A stretch of DNA of 9,337 nucleotides from CAYLNM01 sp964385045 (GCA_964385045.1 CAYLNM010000167.1:1-9337), one strand, 5' to 3'. Counted from the stretch's first letter, positions 1 to 7,891 are shown. The notes: a model not told the origin generated them from the sequence alone. Translations and numbers: made by a program.

Positions 1-8
1 GCCCGCCC

Positions 9-1151
<1,143 letters not shown>

Positions 1152-1156
1152 CCTCG

Positions 1157-1198
1157 GCGGACGCGGCGGCGTGCGGCGCTCGCGGGGCGCCGGTCCGC
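1157..1198 (+). terminator. Possible stem-loop downstream of moaA
   Basis: An outer stem GCGGAC (1157-1162) pairs with GTCCGC (1193-1198). An inner stem CGGCGC (1174-1179) pairs with GCGCCG (1187-1192) around a 7-base loop. It lies just after the moaA stop and between convergent genes, where a terminator is expected. There is no T-tract and the 5' side has an 11-base bulge. In DNA this GC-rich such pairings arise by chance, so the call is weak. Confidence 0.22.
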
Positions 1199-1207
1199 AT
1201 GGCCACC

Positions 1208-1231
1208 GAGTCGCCGAGTCGCCGAGTCGCC
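1208..1231. repeat. Tandem octamer GAGTCGCC, three perfect copies
   Basis: GAGTCGCC is repeated exactly three times without spacing (1208-1215, 1216-1223, 1224-1231) in the 91-base gap between the convergent moaA and glycosyltransferase genes. It ends 11 bases before the glycosyltransferase stop codon. Each unit can pair only weakly with itself, so it reads as a microsatellite-like repeat and not an operator. Confidence 0.8.
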
Positions 1232-1242
1232 GGGCCTCGGCG

Positions 1243-2079
1243 TCAGGTGCTCGTTGCCGCGTCCTGCACGTGCCGGCTGATGCCCGCGGGCGTGCGAATC
1301 ACGCGGCGGCGGGCGACGTCCTTCCTCAGCCGGCGATTCGCGGCGGCCTTCTCCGGATCGGCGTAGCTCCGGGCATGGTCGAGGTGGACGATCGCGGCGT
1401 CGTACCACACATGCCTCGGACGCACCCCGGCGTTGAGCAGGCGAACCCCGATCTCGCGGTCCTGTCCGCCCCACGCCATCCGTTCGTCGAATCCATCGAC
1501 CGCGAGCACGTCGCGTCGCCAGGCCGAGGCGTTCCCTCCCTTGAATCGACACCGGGTCGGCGTGACCCGATTCCGCCACCGAGCAAGCCAACGGGGCGTG
1601 GCCACCTTCGACACGCTGGCCGTACGGGGAAGGCCGTGGGCTCGCAGCCAGGCCGGGTCGAAGCATCGCTGCGCCCGCACGTCGTCCGGCGTGATCGCCC
1701 GGCTCGTGGACATCGGCAGTCGCAGGCAGCTCCCCGCCAGCCACCGACCCGGCCTGGCTCGGCTCGCGTGCACGGCGGTGAAGTCCTTTCGCGGGATGCA
1801 GTCGCCGTCGGTGAACACGAGGTAGTCGCTCGTCGCCTCGAGGACCGCGAGATTGAGGATCCGGGACTTGCGAAAGCCCTCGTCCGGCTGCCAGACGTGT
1901 CGAATCTCGAGGCCGGCGTCGTTCGCCATCCGCTCGATGACCCGCGCCGTCTCCGGGCCGGATCCGTCGTCGGCGACGATCAGCTCGAGATCGCGATGCT
2001 CCTGCACCGCGTAGCCGTGGAGCACCTTCTCGAGCCACTCGGGGGACTCGTAGGTCGAGATGATGACCGAGAGTCGCAT
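1243..2079 (-). CDS. Family 2 glycosyltransferase with galactosyltransferase-type C-terminal region
   Basis: This predicted cytoplasmic or membrane-associated glycosyltransferase would add a sugar from a nucleotide donor to a surface glycan; donor and acceptor cannot be read from the sequence. The GT-A fold begins at once with RLSVIISTYESPEWLEKVL and continues to ADDGS (36-40). The metal-binding DXD is DGD at 91-93. The C-terminal block FKGGNASAW (179-187) followed by GFDERMAWGGQD (196-207) matches the Glyco_transf_7C-type acceptor and catalytic region. No membrane segment is evident in its 278 residues. The ATG at 2079 is chosen because AAGGGG lies just upstream and the GT2 fold starts immediately. 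A longer in-frame reading up to 2238 would overlap the methyltransferase gene and adds only low-complexity residues. It lies 79 bases downstream of the FkbM gene on the same strand, so the two are probably co-transcribed. Confidence 0.88.
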   Translation of the reverse strand: MRLSVIISTYESPEWLEKVLHGYAVQEHRDLELIVADDGSGPETARVIERMANDAGLEIRHVWQPDEGFRKSRILNLAVLEATSDYLVFTDGDCIPRKDFTAVHASRARPGRWLAGSCLRLPMSTSRAITPDDVRAQRCFDPAWLRAHGLPRTASVSKVATPRWLARWRNRVTPTRCRFKGGNASAWRRDVLAVDGFDERMAWGGQDREIGVRLLNAGVRPRHVWYDAAIVHLDHARSYADPEKAAANRRLRKDVARRRVIRTPAGISRHVQDAATST

Positions 2080-2158
2080 CGTGTCCCCTTCTCCGCGCCG
2101 ACCAACGGCGCCACCATATCGGCGGAGGTGCGGTGCGGACGGCCGCGGCGAGGCGATC

Positions 2159-3205
2159 CTACGAGCCGCTGGGCGGAGGGGGCTTCCGGCGATGCATCGG
2201 GCCCCGGGCACTCGCTCCGGCGGTTCGCCGATAGACAAGATTGAGGTGGGTACGACGGACGACCGCGTAGCCCCGGCGCTCGAGAGCGGCCGGCACGTCG
2301 AGCGCCCACGCCTCCGAAGAGTTCTCGATCGACACCGTGCGCGGCAGCTCGTCGTCGGTCGCGCTCTCGAGATACGGCACCAGCGCGCGGTCCTCAGCCC
2401 CCTCCACGTCGAGCTTCATCGAATGGACCGACCGCACGCCGTGCTCCCGGAGGACCTCGAGCAGCGGGCGACATCGGATGCGCAGGCGTTGGTCGCCGGC
2501 CTCGCCGCCGGCCGGCGGATCGGGGACGCGAGCGGACCAGCCGCCGCGGTGCAGGCTGCTGCGGCCAAGCGCTCCGGCGACGAGATGCAGGTCGAGCTCG
2601 ATGTCCGAGTCGGCGATGCCGAGCGGGACGATCTCGATCGAGGGACGCTCCGACGCGGCCCGCGGGTCGGCCGCCGCGGTGGCGGCGAGGTTGTCCCGAA
2701 GTCGTCCGAGGGCGCTCGGATTCGGCTCGACGGCGATCACGCGGCCGCCGGTCCCGAGCACCTCGGCGGCCAGAAGCGTGTACAGCCCGACGTTCGCACC
2801 CACGTCGACGAACACGCCATCGGGCGGCAGGTTCTCGAAGAGGAGCCGTCGCTCGGCGGTGTCGAACCGCCACGGCGTGAAGATGAAGGTCTTCTCGCAG
2901 TGGTTGTCGGTCGGGTCGCTCCGCAGGCGGATCGATCCGCATCGCACGTCGAGCGGCGGACGGGCAACGGCCAAGGCGATCGATCGGGCGAGGTGCGCCA
3001 ACGCCACGCGGCCGGGCACCCGGGGCATGCGACGGGCCGCGTGCAGCAGCGCGTGCACGAGAGGGCCGGGCCGATAGGTGCCGAACGGCGGGTCGAGCTG
3101 CGCGTCGACGCGGGCGACCGGGCGGACGGTGCGGTCGTCGGCGCCGGGGCGGTCCGGGGGCAGCTCGCTCTGGCGCAGCGGCCGAGGCTCGAGGACGTCC
3201 GACAT
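2159..3205 (-). CDS. FkbM-family SAM-dependent methyltransferase
   Basis: This is a class I SAM-dependent methyltransferase of the FkbM family. Members O-methylate hydroxyls on polyketides, sugars or glycolipids, and in glycan clusters they often act on a sugar residue. Motif I is FVDVGANVGLYT (132-143), with the acidic EPNP at 160-163. The family signature MKLDVEGAE is at 263-271. The full-length fold is present in 348 residues: about 100 residues of leader, then the Rossmann core, then a Pro/Arg-rich tail (about 328-348). The ATG at 3205 has no obvious Shine-Dalgarno sequence. A TATGCT box ends only 8 bases upstream, so a nearly leaderless transcript is possible, or the true start is further in. 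It is the promoter-proximal gene of the pair with the glycosyltransferase, which suggests methylation of the same glycan. The substrate is unknown. Confidence 0.88.
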   Translation of the reverse strand: MSDVLEPRPLRQSELPPDRPGADDRTVRPVARVDAQLDPPFGTYRPGPLVHALLHAARRMPRVPGRVALAHLARSIALAVARPPLDVRCGSIRLRSDPTDNHCEKTFIFTPWRFDTAERRLLFENLPPDGVFVDVGANVGLYTLLAAEVLGTGGRVIAVEPNPSALGRLRDNLAATAAADPRAASERPSIEIVPLGIADSDIELDLHLVAGALGRSSLHRGGWSARVPDPPAGGEAGDQRLRIRCRPLLEVLREHGVRSVHSMKLDVEGAEDRALVPYLESATDDELPRTVSIENSSEAWALDVPAALERRGYAVVRRTHLNLVYRRTAGASARGPMHRRKPPPPSGS

Positions 3206-3210
3206 GGACG

Positions 3211-3224
3211 CAAAGCATATCCGG
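3211..3224 (-). promoter_or_regulatory. Candidate -10 region for the FkbM gene
   Basis: Read on the minus strand, CCGGATATGCTTTG forms an AT-richer patch whose TATGCT is 8 bases before the FkbM ATG. That would give a very short or absent leader. No good -35 hexamer is seen about 17 bases further up. The same core, CCGGATAyGCT, recurs in the opposite orientation at 3299, facing the divergent DUF368 gene. Confidence 0.3.
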
Positions 3225-3298
3225 ACGGGCCCCGAGGCTCAGGCCGCCTCTCCGGCGGGTCGATGCGAGCACGGCAAGCCGAGCCGCGGCGAGCGCCC

Positions 3299-3310
3299 CC
3301 GGATACGCTG
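3299..3310 (+). promoter_or_regulatory. Candidate -10 region or shared operator half-site for the DUF368 gene
   Basis: CCGGATACGCTG faces the DUF368 gene, about 70 bases before its ATG at 3379. Over eleven bases it matches the minus-strand element at 3224-3214 with one C/T difference. The pair lies inside the 173-base divergent gap and may be two -10 boxes or two half-sites of one regulator. No convincing -35 element is visible. Confidence 0.25.
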
Positions 3311-3378
3311 CGGGTCCGCGACGCCGCCTCGCCGCCGCCAGCCCGCATCCTGCCGAAGGCCGTCCCCGGGGTCCCGTG

Positions 3379-4533
3379 ATGACCGACAGCCCCCCTCCCG
3401 CGTCCTCCGCCCCACGTCGAACGGCGGCCGACGAACGCCCGGCCACGGCGTCGGCGGGTGGATGCGAGGCCGCCGACTCCGTCCCCACCGTCCCCGGCCC
3501 CGGAGACGATCCCACCCGCATGGACGTGCCGATCGGACCCCTCGTCGCCCGCGGCTCGCTCGGCGGGGCGCTCATGGGCCTCGCCAACCTCGTGCCCGGC
3601 ATCTCCGGCGGCACGATGCTGCTCGCGGCCGGCGTCTATCCGCGGTTCGTCGCCGCGGTGGCCGACGTCACCACGCTGCGGCTGCGGCGGAACTCGGTCG
3701 TGCTCCTCGGGACGGTGGTCCTCGCGGCGGTGATCGCGATCGTCGCCCTCGCCGCGCCGCTCCGCGACCTCGTCGTCGAGCGGCGGTGGATCATGTACAG
3801 CCTCTTCATCGGGCTGACCCTCGGCGGCGTGCCCCTGCTGCTGCGCATGGTGCGACCGGCGGCGCGGGCGGACGTGATCGGCCCGGCCGTCGCCGGGCTC
3901 GCGGCGATGGCGGCGATGGCCCTCCTGCAGCCGGGCGGCGGTCCCGGAAGCGCGGGTGGGCCGTCCTACGCCCTCTCCTTCACCGCCGGGCTCGCCGGGG
4001 CCGCCGCGATGGTGCTGCCCGGCGTCTCGGGCGGCTACCTGCTGCTGCTGCTCGGCATGTACGTGCCGATCCTCGACGCGATCGCCACCGCCAAGGACGC
4101 CGCGGGCAACCGAAGCGTCGAGGCCTTCCTGCCGGCCCTGCACGTGATCATCCCGGTCGGCATCGGCGTGGTCGTCGGGGTGGCGGGGATCAGCAACCTC
4201 GTGCGGATCCTCCTGCAGCGGGCGGAACGGCCCACCGTCGGGGTGCTGCTCGGCCTGCTGCTCGGGGCGGTGATCGGCCTGTGGCCGTTCCAGGCCGGCG
4301 TCGCCCCCGCCGAGGGCAGCGACTTCCGCGGCGACACGGTGGTCCTCCGCGACGGCGTGCCGTTCATGGCGCAGGCCGATCGCGAGATCGAGCCGAAGGA
4401 CTGGCCGACGGATGCGTTCGCGCCGTCCGGCGGCCAGGTCGCGGGCTCTCTCGCCCTCGTCGGGATCGGGCTCGCCACGTCGCTCGGGATCGGCCGGCTC
4501 GGACGGGAGAAGCCCGGACGCGAGGCGGACTGA
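3379..4533 (+). CDS. DUF368 (PopT-type) polyprenyl-phosphate transporter family membrane protein
   Basis: This is an inner-membrane protein of the DUF368 family. Members have been shown to be undecaprenyl-phosphate translocases that return the lipid carrier across the membrane for peptidoglycan and polysaccharide synthesis. Two related segments mark the family's internal duplication: LVPGISGGT (71-79) followed by MLLAAGVY, and LPGVSGG (213-219) followed by LLLLLGMY. About seven to eight hydrophobic segments run from roughly residue 55 to 372. A polar insert of about 50 residues (around 306-355) precedes the last helix. The N-terminal 47 residues are Pro/Ala-rich and poorly conserved-looking. 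The start is uncertain: GTG at 3376, ATG at 3379, or ATG at 3520, just before the conserved region. With its likely glycan-gene neighbours, carrier recycling fits. Transport activity is inferred from the family. Confidence 0.9.
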   Translation: MTDSPPPASSAPRRTAADERPATASAGGCEAADSVPTVPGPGDDPTRMDVPIGPLVARGSLGGALMGLANLVPGISGGTMLLAAGVYPRFVAAVADVTTLRLRRNSVVLLGTVVLAAVIAIVALAAPLRDLVVERRWIMYSLFIGLTLGGVPLLLRMVRPAARADVIGPAVAGLAAMAAMALLQPGGGPGSAGGPSYALSFTAGLAGAAAMVLPGVSGGYLLLLLGMYVPILDAIATAKDAAGNRSVEAFLPALHVIIPVGIGVVVGVAGISNLVRILLQRAERPTVGVLLGLLLGAVIGLWPFQAGVAPAEGSDFRGDTVVLRDGVPFMAQADREIEPKDWPTDAFAPSGGQVAGSLALVGIGLATSLGIGRLGREKPGREAD

Positions 4534-4539
4534 GTCCGC
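4525..4539 (+). terminator. Stem-loop spanning the DUF368 stop codon
   Basis: GCGGAC (4525-4530) and GTCCGC (4534-4539) form a perfect 6-base inverted repeat with the TGA stop codon as its 3-base loop. There is no T-tract, so intrinsic termination is doubtful. It may be chance in GC-rich DNA. The same hexamer pair flanks the stem-loop after moaA. Confidence 0.22.
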
Positions 4540-4751
4540 GGCCGCGCCCCGGTCGGACGACCGTCGACCGCCCGCCCCGCACGCGACCGGCCGCGGGAGC
4601 CTCGGCCCCGCGGATATCCGGACCCTGCGCGCCCGGCCGTGGCGCCGCCGGCATCGTGCACCCCGCGCGGGTCGATATGGTCCCCGGGACGTCCCGCCGA
4701 CGAGCCGCGCCGATCGTGCGCGGCGCGGCGTCCCGCCGGAAGCCCGCCCGC

Positions 4752-6347
4752 ATGCCCGAGCGACTGCTGCTGATCGGCCAGGCCCGTCTCCTCGATCGCC
4801 TCGAGCGGCAGCTCGCGCTGCTCGACGCGCTGCCCGAGGTCGCGGGCCGGCTCGAGACCGACGATCGCGATCCCGCCGCCGACCGGCTGGCCGCGGCGGT
4901 CGCCGAGACGCGGCCCGACGCCGCCCTCGTGTGCCTGCCCGCCGCGATGACCGACCTCGTGAGCCGCATCCGCACCCGGCTCCGCCGTCTGGGCGTGCCC
5001 GACCGCTTCGTCCCGACGCTCGAGGACCTCGTCGCCGGGATCGGCCCGCGGAACCTTCCCGAGATCGACCCCGCCTCGCTGCTCGGCCGCACCCCGCGTC
5101 CGACCGACGCCGCGGCGATCGACGCGGTGATCGCGGGTCGCCGGGTGCTCGTCACGGGAGCGGGCGGCTCGATCGGCGGCGAGCTCGCGCGACGCGTCGC
5201 CCGGCACCGCCCGGCGTCGCTCGTCCTCATGGACCGGGCCGAGAACCCGCTCTTCGAGATCGACCGCCAGGTGGCGATGATCGCCCCCGACCTGCCCCGC
5301 CGCGCGATCCTGCACGACGTGGTCGAGGCCGACCGCACCCGCGAGCACCTCGCCGCGGTGCGGCCCGACGTCGTCTTCCACGCCGCCGCCCACAAGCACG
5401 TCCCGATGATGGAGGACCATCCGGGGGCGGCGATCGACAACAACCTCTTCGGCACCGTCAGCGTCCTCGACGCGGCGGTGCACGCCGGCGTCGCCCGCTT
5501 CGTGCTCGTCTCGACCGACAAGGCGGTCAACCCGGCGTCGGTGATGGGCATCACCAAGCGGCTCGCGGAGCTGTACGTCCGGCACGTGGATCGCTCCGCG
5601 ACGACGACGTGCTCGATGGTCCGCTTCGGCAACGTCCTCGGCTCCGCCGGCAGCGTGCTCGAGACGTGGGCCAGCCAGCTGCGGGCCGGCGGGCCGATCA
5701 CCGTGACCGATCCGCGGATGACCCGCTACTTCATGACGATCCCCGAGGCCGCGGCTCTCGTCGTCGAGGCGGCCGGGCTCGTCGAGCCGGGCGAGCCGCG
5801 GGGCGAGGTGTTCGTCCTGGACATGGGCGAGCCGGTCTCGATCGACGCGTTCGCCCGACGGTTCGTCGCCGCCCACGGCCTGGTGCCGCTCGGGCCGGAG
5901 GACGGGGCGAGCGATGCCGAGCGCCGTGACGAGCCCGGACCGGACGGCGCCCCGGCCGGCACCATCGGCATCGCATACACCGGCATCCGGCCCGGCGAGA
6001 AGCTGCACGAGGACCTCGGCCACCACCGCGAGTCGATGCGTCCCACGCGGCATCCCGGCATCAATGCGTGGGTGGAGCCGCTGCCCGATCCGGAGCTCGT
6101 CGAGCGCATCCTCGCCGTCCTGCACCGGGGGCGACGGGTCCGCGACCCGCGGCTGCTCGCGGCCGAGCTGCGGCGGCTCGCCGCGGAGGCCGACGCGTCG
6201 CTGGAGGCGGCCGGGCCCGCCGACGGCGGATCATCGACCGGCCCCCGCCGCGCCACCGCGATCGCCGAGGTCACCGGCCGTCCACCCCGGCCCGCGGCCC
6301 GCGTCGCAGCCGACGCCGACGCCGACGCCGACGACCGGGTCGCCTGA
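4752..6347 (+). CDS. Soluble FlaA1/CapD-type nucleotide-sugar 4,6-dehydratase family protein
   Basis: This is an extended-SDR enzyme of the polysaccharide biosynthesis protein (CapD/FlaA1/WbpM/PglF) family, which typically dehydrates or epimerises UDP-HexNAc with NAD(P) for surface-glycan sugars. Visible motifs are the nucleotide-binding VTGAGGSIGGEL (134-145), HAAAHKHVPMMED (210-222) and STDKAVNP (254-261). M265 and K269 sit in MGITK, the Met-for-Tyr catalytic variant typical of the group. RFGNVLGSAGSV (291-302) and TGIRPGEKLHEDL (410-422) follow. Membrane-bound relatives start with about four helices. Here there are none: residues 1-110 look like a short Rossmann-like domain ending in the usual LLGR linker (111-113). 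The ATG at 4752 has GGAAG nine bases upstream. The reading frame stays open far upstream, but that stretch overlaps the DUF368 gene and is not real coding. The last 50 or so residues are low-complexity, with an Asp-Ala repeat. Confidence 0.88.
   Translation: MPERLLLIGQARLLDRLERQLALLDALPEVAGRLETDDRDPAADRLAAAVAETRPDAALVCLPAAMTDLVSRIRTRLRRLGVPDRFVPTLEDLVAGIGPRNLPEIDPASLLGRTPRPTDAAAIDAVIAGRRVLVTGAGGSIGGELARRVARHRPASLVLMDRAENPLFEIDRQVAMIAPDLPRRAILHDVVEADRTREHLAAVRPDVVFHAAAHKHVPMMEDHPGAAIDNNLFGTVSVLDAAVHAGVARFVLVSTDKAVNPASVMGITKRLAELYVRHVDRSATTTCSMVRFGNVLGSAGSVLETWASQLRAGGPITVTDPRMTRYFMTIPEAAALVVEAAGLVEPGEPRGEVFVLDMGEPVSIDAFARRFVAAHGLVPLGPEDGASDAERRDEPGPDGAPAGTIGIAYTGIRPGEKLHEDLGHHRESMRPTRHPGINAWVEPLPDPELVERILAVLHRGRRVRDPRLLAAELRRLAAEADASLEAAGPADGGSSTGPRRATAIAEVTGRPPRPAARVAADADADADDRVA
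6309..6332 (+). repeat. In-frame GCCGAC hexamer repeat, four copies
   Basis: GCCGAC occurs four times in tandem at the very end of the dehydratase gene and encodes an Ala-Asp run in the low-complexity tail. Copy-number changes would keep the frame, so length variation between strains would be tolerated. Confidence 0.8.
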
Positions 6348-6464
6348 GGCTCCACGGGAGCGGCGGCCGCGATGGCGGCGGCGCGTGCCGTCCCGAGCAC
6401 GACGCACCGTGCGTGCCCCGCGCTCGCCGCCCCGTGCCCCGCGTCCCGCGTGCCACCGCCCTCC

Positions 6465-6496
6465 GTCCCCTCGTCCCCTCGTCCCCCCGTCCCCCC
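6465..6496. repeat. Tandem octamer GTCCCCYC, four copies; minus-strand G-tracts
   Basis: Units GTCCCCTC, GTCCCCTC, GTCCCCCC, GTCCCCCC lie end to end at 6465, 6473, 6481 and 6489. With the CCC at 6459-6461, the minus strand carries five G-tracts of 3 to 6 bases separated by 2-5 bases, a good G-quadruplex pattern. It sits in the 280-base gap (6348-6627) between the dehydratase gene and the coiled-coil/dut operon. The rest of that gap holds no credible gene; it has an 8-base direct repeat (6543 and 6554) and a weak promoter-like patch. Confidence 0.75.
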
Positions 6497-6542
6497 GGCC
6501 GCCCGAACGGACGCCGACCTCGCTGGCTTCGCCACCGCGGGC

Positions 6543-6561
6543 GCGCTTGCTTCGCGCTTGC
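6543..6561. repeat. Direct repeat GCGCTTGC x2 with 3-base spacer
   Basis: GCGCTTGC at 6543-6550 and 6554-6561 is separated by TTC and lies just upstream of the promoter-like patch of the next operon. An 11-base period would place two protein contacts on the same DNA face. This could be an operator or chance. Confidence 0.35.
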
Positions 6562-6567
6562 GAGCGG

Positions 6568-6602
6568 CTGACAATCCTCACCGCGCGTGTCGTTTCGATA
6601 CC
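6568..6602 (+). promoter_or_regulatory. Weak candidate promoter of the coiled-coil/membrane/dut operon
   Basis: CTGACA (6568-6573) matches the -35 consensus at five of six positions. An AT-richer GTTTCGATACC follows, ending at 6602. The spacing (21 bases or more to TCGATA/GATACC) is longer than optimal, so this is tentative. Position just before the first ribosome site (6614) and relative AT-richness support it. Confidence 0.28.
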
Positions 6603-6627
6603 GCGTCCCTCTCGGAGGCCTCCGGCG

Positions 6628-6948
6628 ATGCCCCACCTCGACCGCTGCACCGGACTCGACGCCGCACGGGCGGCGCGGGCGGAGGCCGCCCGGCTTCTCG
6701 AGGAGCTCGTGCGCGAGCGGGCGGCCGCGGAGGCCCGGCTCGCCGCGGTGGGGCGCGAGGATCCGATCAAGCGCGTCACGGGACGCAGTGCCTTCGACGC
6801 CGCGATCCGGCAGACGCAGGACGTCCTCGCCCGGATGGACGCGATGCTCGTGGACGACGACCATGCCGGAACCGGTCCGGCGGAACGACGGCCGCATGCT
6901 GCACGCATGCTCGGCGTCCGCCCGGCGTCGGTGATGGAGAGTCGCTGA
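6628..6948 (+). CDS. Small hypothetical protein with predicted coiled coil
   Basis: This is a 106-residue soluble protein whose function I do not recognise. Residues 10-42 are Ala/Glu/Arg-rich with heptad-like spacing (AARLLEELVRERAAAEARLA), suggesting a coiled coil. A compact motif DPIKRVTGRSAFDAAIRQTQ (45-64) then leads into a second helix (DVLARMDAML). The C-terminal 30 or so residues look disordered. The ATG at 6628 is well supported: GGAGG sits nine bases upstream and the upstream sequence is non-coding in appearance. It is the first gene of a tight operon, its stop being one base before the next start. A role as an adaptor or scaffold is possible but unproven. Confidence 0.72.
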   Translation: MPHLDRCTGLDAARAARAEAARLLEELVRERAAAEARLAAVGREDPIKRVTGRSAFDAAIRQTQDVLARMDAMLVDDDHAGTGPAERRPHAARMLGVRPASVMESR

Positions 6949-6949
6949 G

Positions 6950-7402
6950 ATGTCCAGTCGACGCGGGGGGCGCGGGGGACGGAAGCACGGCCGATCCAAG
7001 GGTCGCTCCGGAGGTCGCTCGGCCGCGGCGGCGCGGCCGGAGGGCATCGGCGACGGCGCCGTCTACTTCCTGTTCGTCTTCCTCGGCGTGTGCATCGGCG
7101 TCTTCGCGTGGCTGATCGGCGGCGAGCATGCGATTCCGTGGATCGTCGGCTACGTGCTCGCGGTGCTCTGGCTGCTCAACATGGCCGTGGTGCGGGCGTA
7201 CCGCGGCGGCGACATGGCGCCGTGGCAGAAGTCGCTCGCACGACTGCCGCTCCGCCCCGCCGGCTTCGGCGCCCGCGGCGGCAAGCCGATCGAGGCCGCC
7301 CACGGCGAGCCCGTGGTGCGCTCGGCGATGATCGCCACCGTCTGCGCGAGCCTCGCGATCGCGGCCGCCGGCCTCGCTCTCATGGCGAACGTGCTGGCCT
7401 GA
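6950..7402 (+). CDS. Small hypothetical membrane protein with basic N-terminus
   Basis: This is a 150-residue protein with no recognised family. The N-terminal 30 residues are strongly basic and Gly/Ser/Arg-rich. Three hydrophobic segments follow at about 37-57 (GAVYFLFVFLGVCIGVFAWL), 61-82 and 125-148. The positively charged N-terminus suggests it stays in the cytoplasm. The ATG at 6950 starts one base after the preceding stop, with GGAG ten bases upstream inside the previous gene, implying translational coupling. The dUTPase gene begins one base after its stop. The basic tail could contact nucleic acid or phospholipid; that is speculation. Confidence 0.78.
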   Translation: MSSRRGGRGGRKHGRSKGRSGGRSAAAARPEGIGDGAVYFLFVFLGVCIGVFAWLIGGEHAIPWIVGYVLAVLWLLNMAVVRAYRGGDMAPWQKSLARLPLRPAGFGARGGKPIEAAHGEPVVRSAMIATVCASLAIAAAGLALMANVLA

Positions 7403-7403
7403 C

Positions 7404-7889
7404 GTGACCGGCGACGCCCTCCACCTCGAGCCCTCGGCGGCGGCCGGCGCGGACGTGACCGTGCGAATCCGCCGGCTCCATCCGGACGCCCGCCTGCCGC
7501 ACCGCCAGACCGAGCACGCCGCCGGGCTCGACCTGCACGCCCGCCTCGACGAGCCGATCGTGCTCGAGCCGGGCGACGTGCGCCTCGTGCCCTGCGGCTT
7601 CGCGATGGCGATCCCCCCCGGCTGGGAGGCACAGGTGCGCCCCCGCAGCGGTCTCGCGGTGCGGCACGGCATCTCGATGCCGAACACGCCGGGGACCATC
7701 GACGCGGACTACCGCGGCGAGGTCGCGGTGCCGCTGATCAACCACGGCCGCGAGCCGTTCGTCGTCGAGCCGGCCATGCGGATCGCCCAGATGGTGATCG
7801 CGCCCGTCGCCCACGCCGTGGTGCGGGAGGTCGACACGCTCGACGAGACCGAACGCGGATCCGGCGGCTTCGGCAGCACGGGCCACTGA
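7404..7889 (+). CDS. dut: Deoxyuridine 5'-triphosphate nucleotidohydrolase (dUTPase)
   Basis: This trimeric cytoplasmic dUTPase hydrolyses dUTP to dUMP and pyrophosphate, keeping uracil out of DNA and feeding thymidylate synthesis. All five family motifs are present: AAGLDLHA (39-46); PRSGLA (80-85); GTIDADYRGE (97-106) with the presumed catalytic Asp100 and the base-stacking Tyr103; RIAQMV (126-131); and the C-terminal P-loop-like RGSGGFGSTG (151-160). It has 161 residues, about ten more than usual, and the extra is at the N-terminus. The start is GTG at 7404, one base after the stop of the membrane-protein gene. No separate ribosome site is strong, which suggests coupling. A later start near residue 17-20 cannot be excluded. 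It is the last gene of the operon. Confidence 0.96.
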   Translation: MTGDALHLEPSAAAGADVTVRIRRLHPDARLPHRQTEHAAGLDLHARLDEPIVLEPGDVRLVPCGFAMAIPPGWEAQVRPRSGLAVRHGISMPNTPGTIDADYRGEVAVPLINHGREPFVVEPAMRIAQMVIAPVAHAVVREVDTLDETERGSGGFGSTGH

Positions 7890-7891
7890 CC

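Noticed and set aside
1208..1231. Start of a CRISPR array from the three GAGTCGCC units
   Set aside because: Units are 8 bases, contiguous and without spacers, and no cas gene is present.
2080..2238. N-terminal extension of the glycosyltransferase back to an ATG at 2238
   Set aside because: It would overlap the FkbM 3' end, adds only low-complexity residues, and the ATG at 2079 has a good AAGGGG site directly before the GT2 fold.
1801..2940. Locally lower GC in parts of the glycosyltransferase and FkbM genes (some 60-base blocks near 63-65%), as a hint of horizontal transfer
   Set aside because: Other blocks of the same genes reach 73-75%, and a block inside the dehydratase gene (5401-5460) is also about 65%, so the difference is not convincing.
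4611..4620. Palindrome CGGATATCCG as an operator for the dehydratase gene
   Set aside because: A single 10-base palindrome with no second copy and no nearby promoter elements; chance is likely.
3078..4751. Upstream extension of the dehydratase reading frame, giving a protein of over 1000 residues
   Set aside because: The extension overlaps the DUF368 gene in another frame, is extremely Arg/Pro-rich, and the ATG at 4752 has a ribosome site and begins the recognisable domain.
4035..6125. A long open frame of about 700 codons on the minus strand opposite the dehydratase gene
   Set aside because: It is an antisense shadow produced by high-GC codon bias; its translation is Arg/Ala/Gly/Asp-rich with no family motifs, while the plus strand encodes a clear enzyme.
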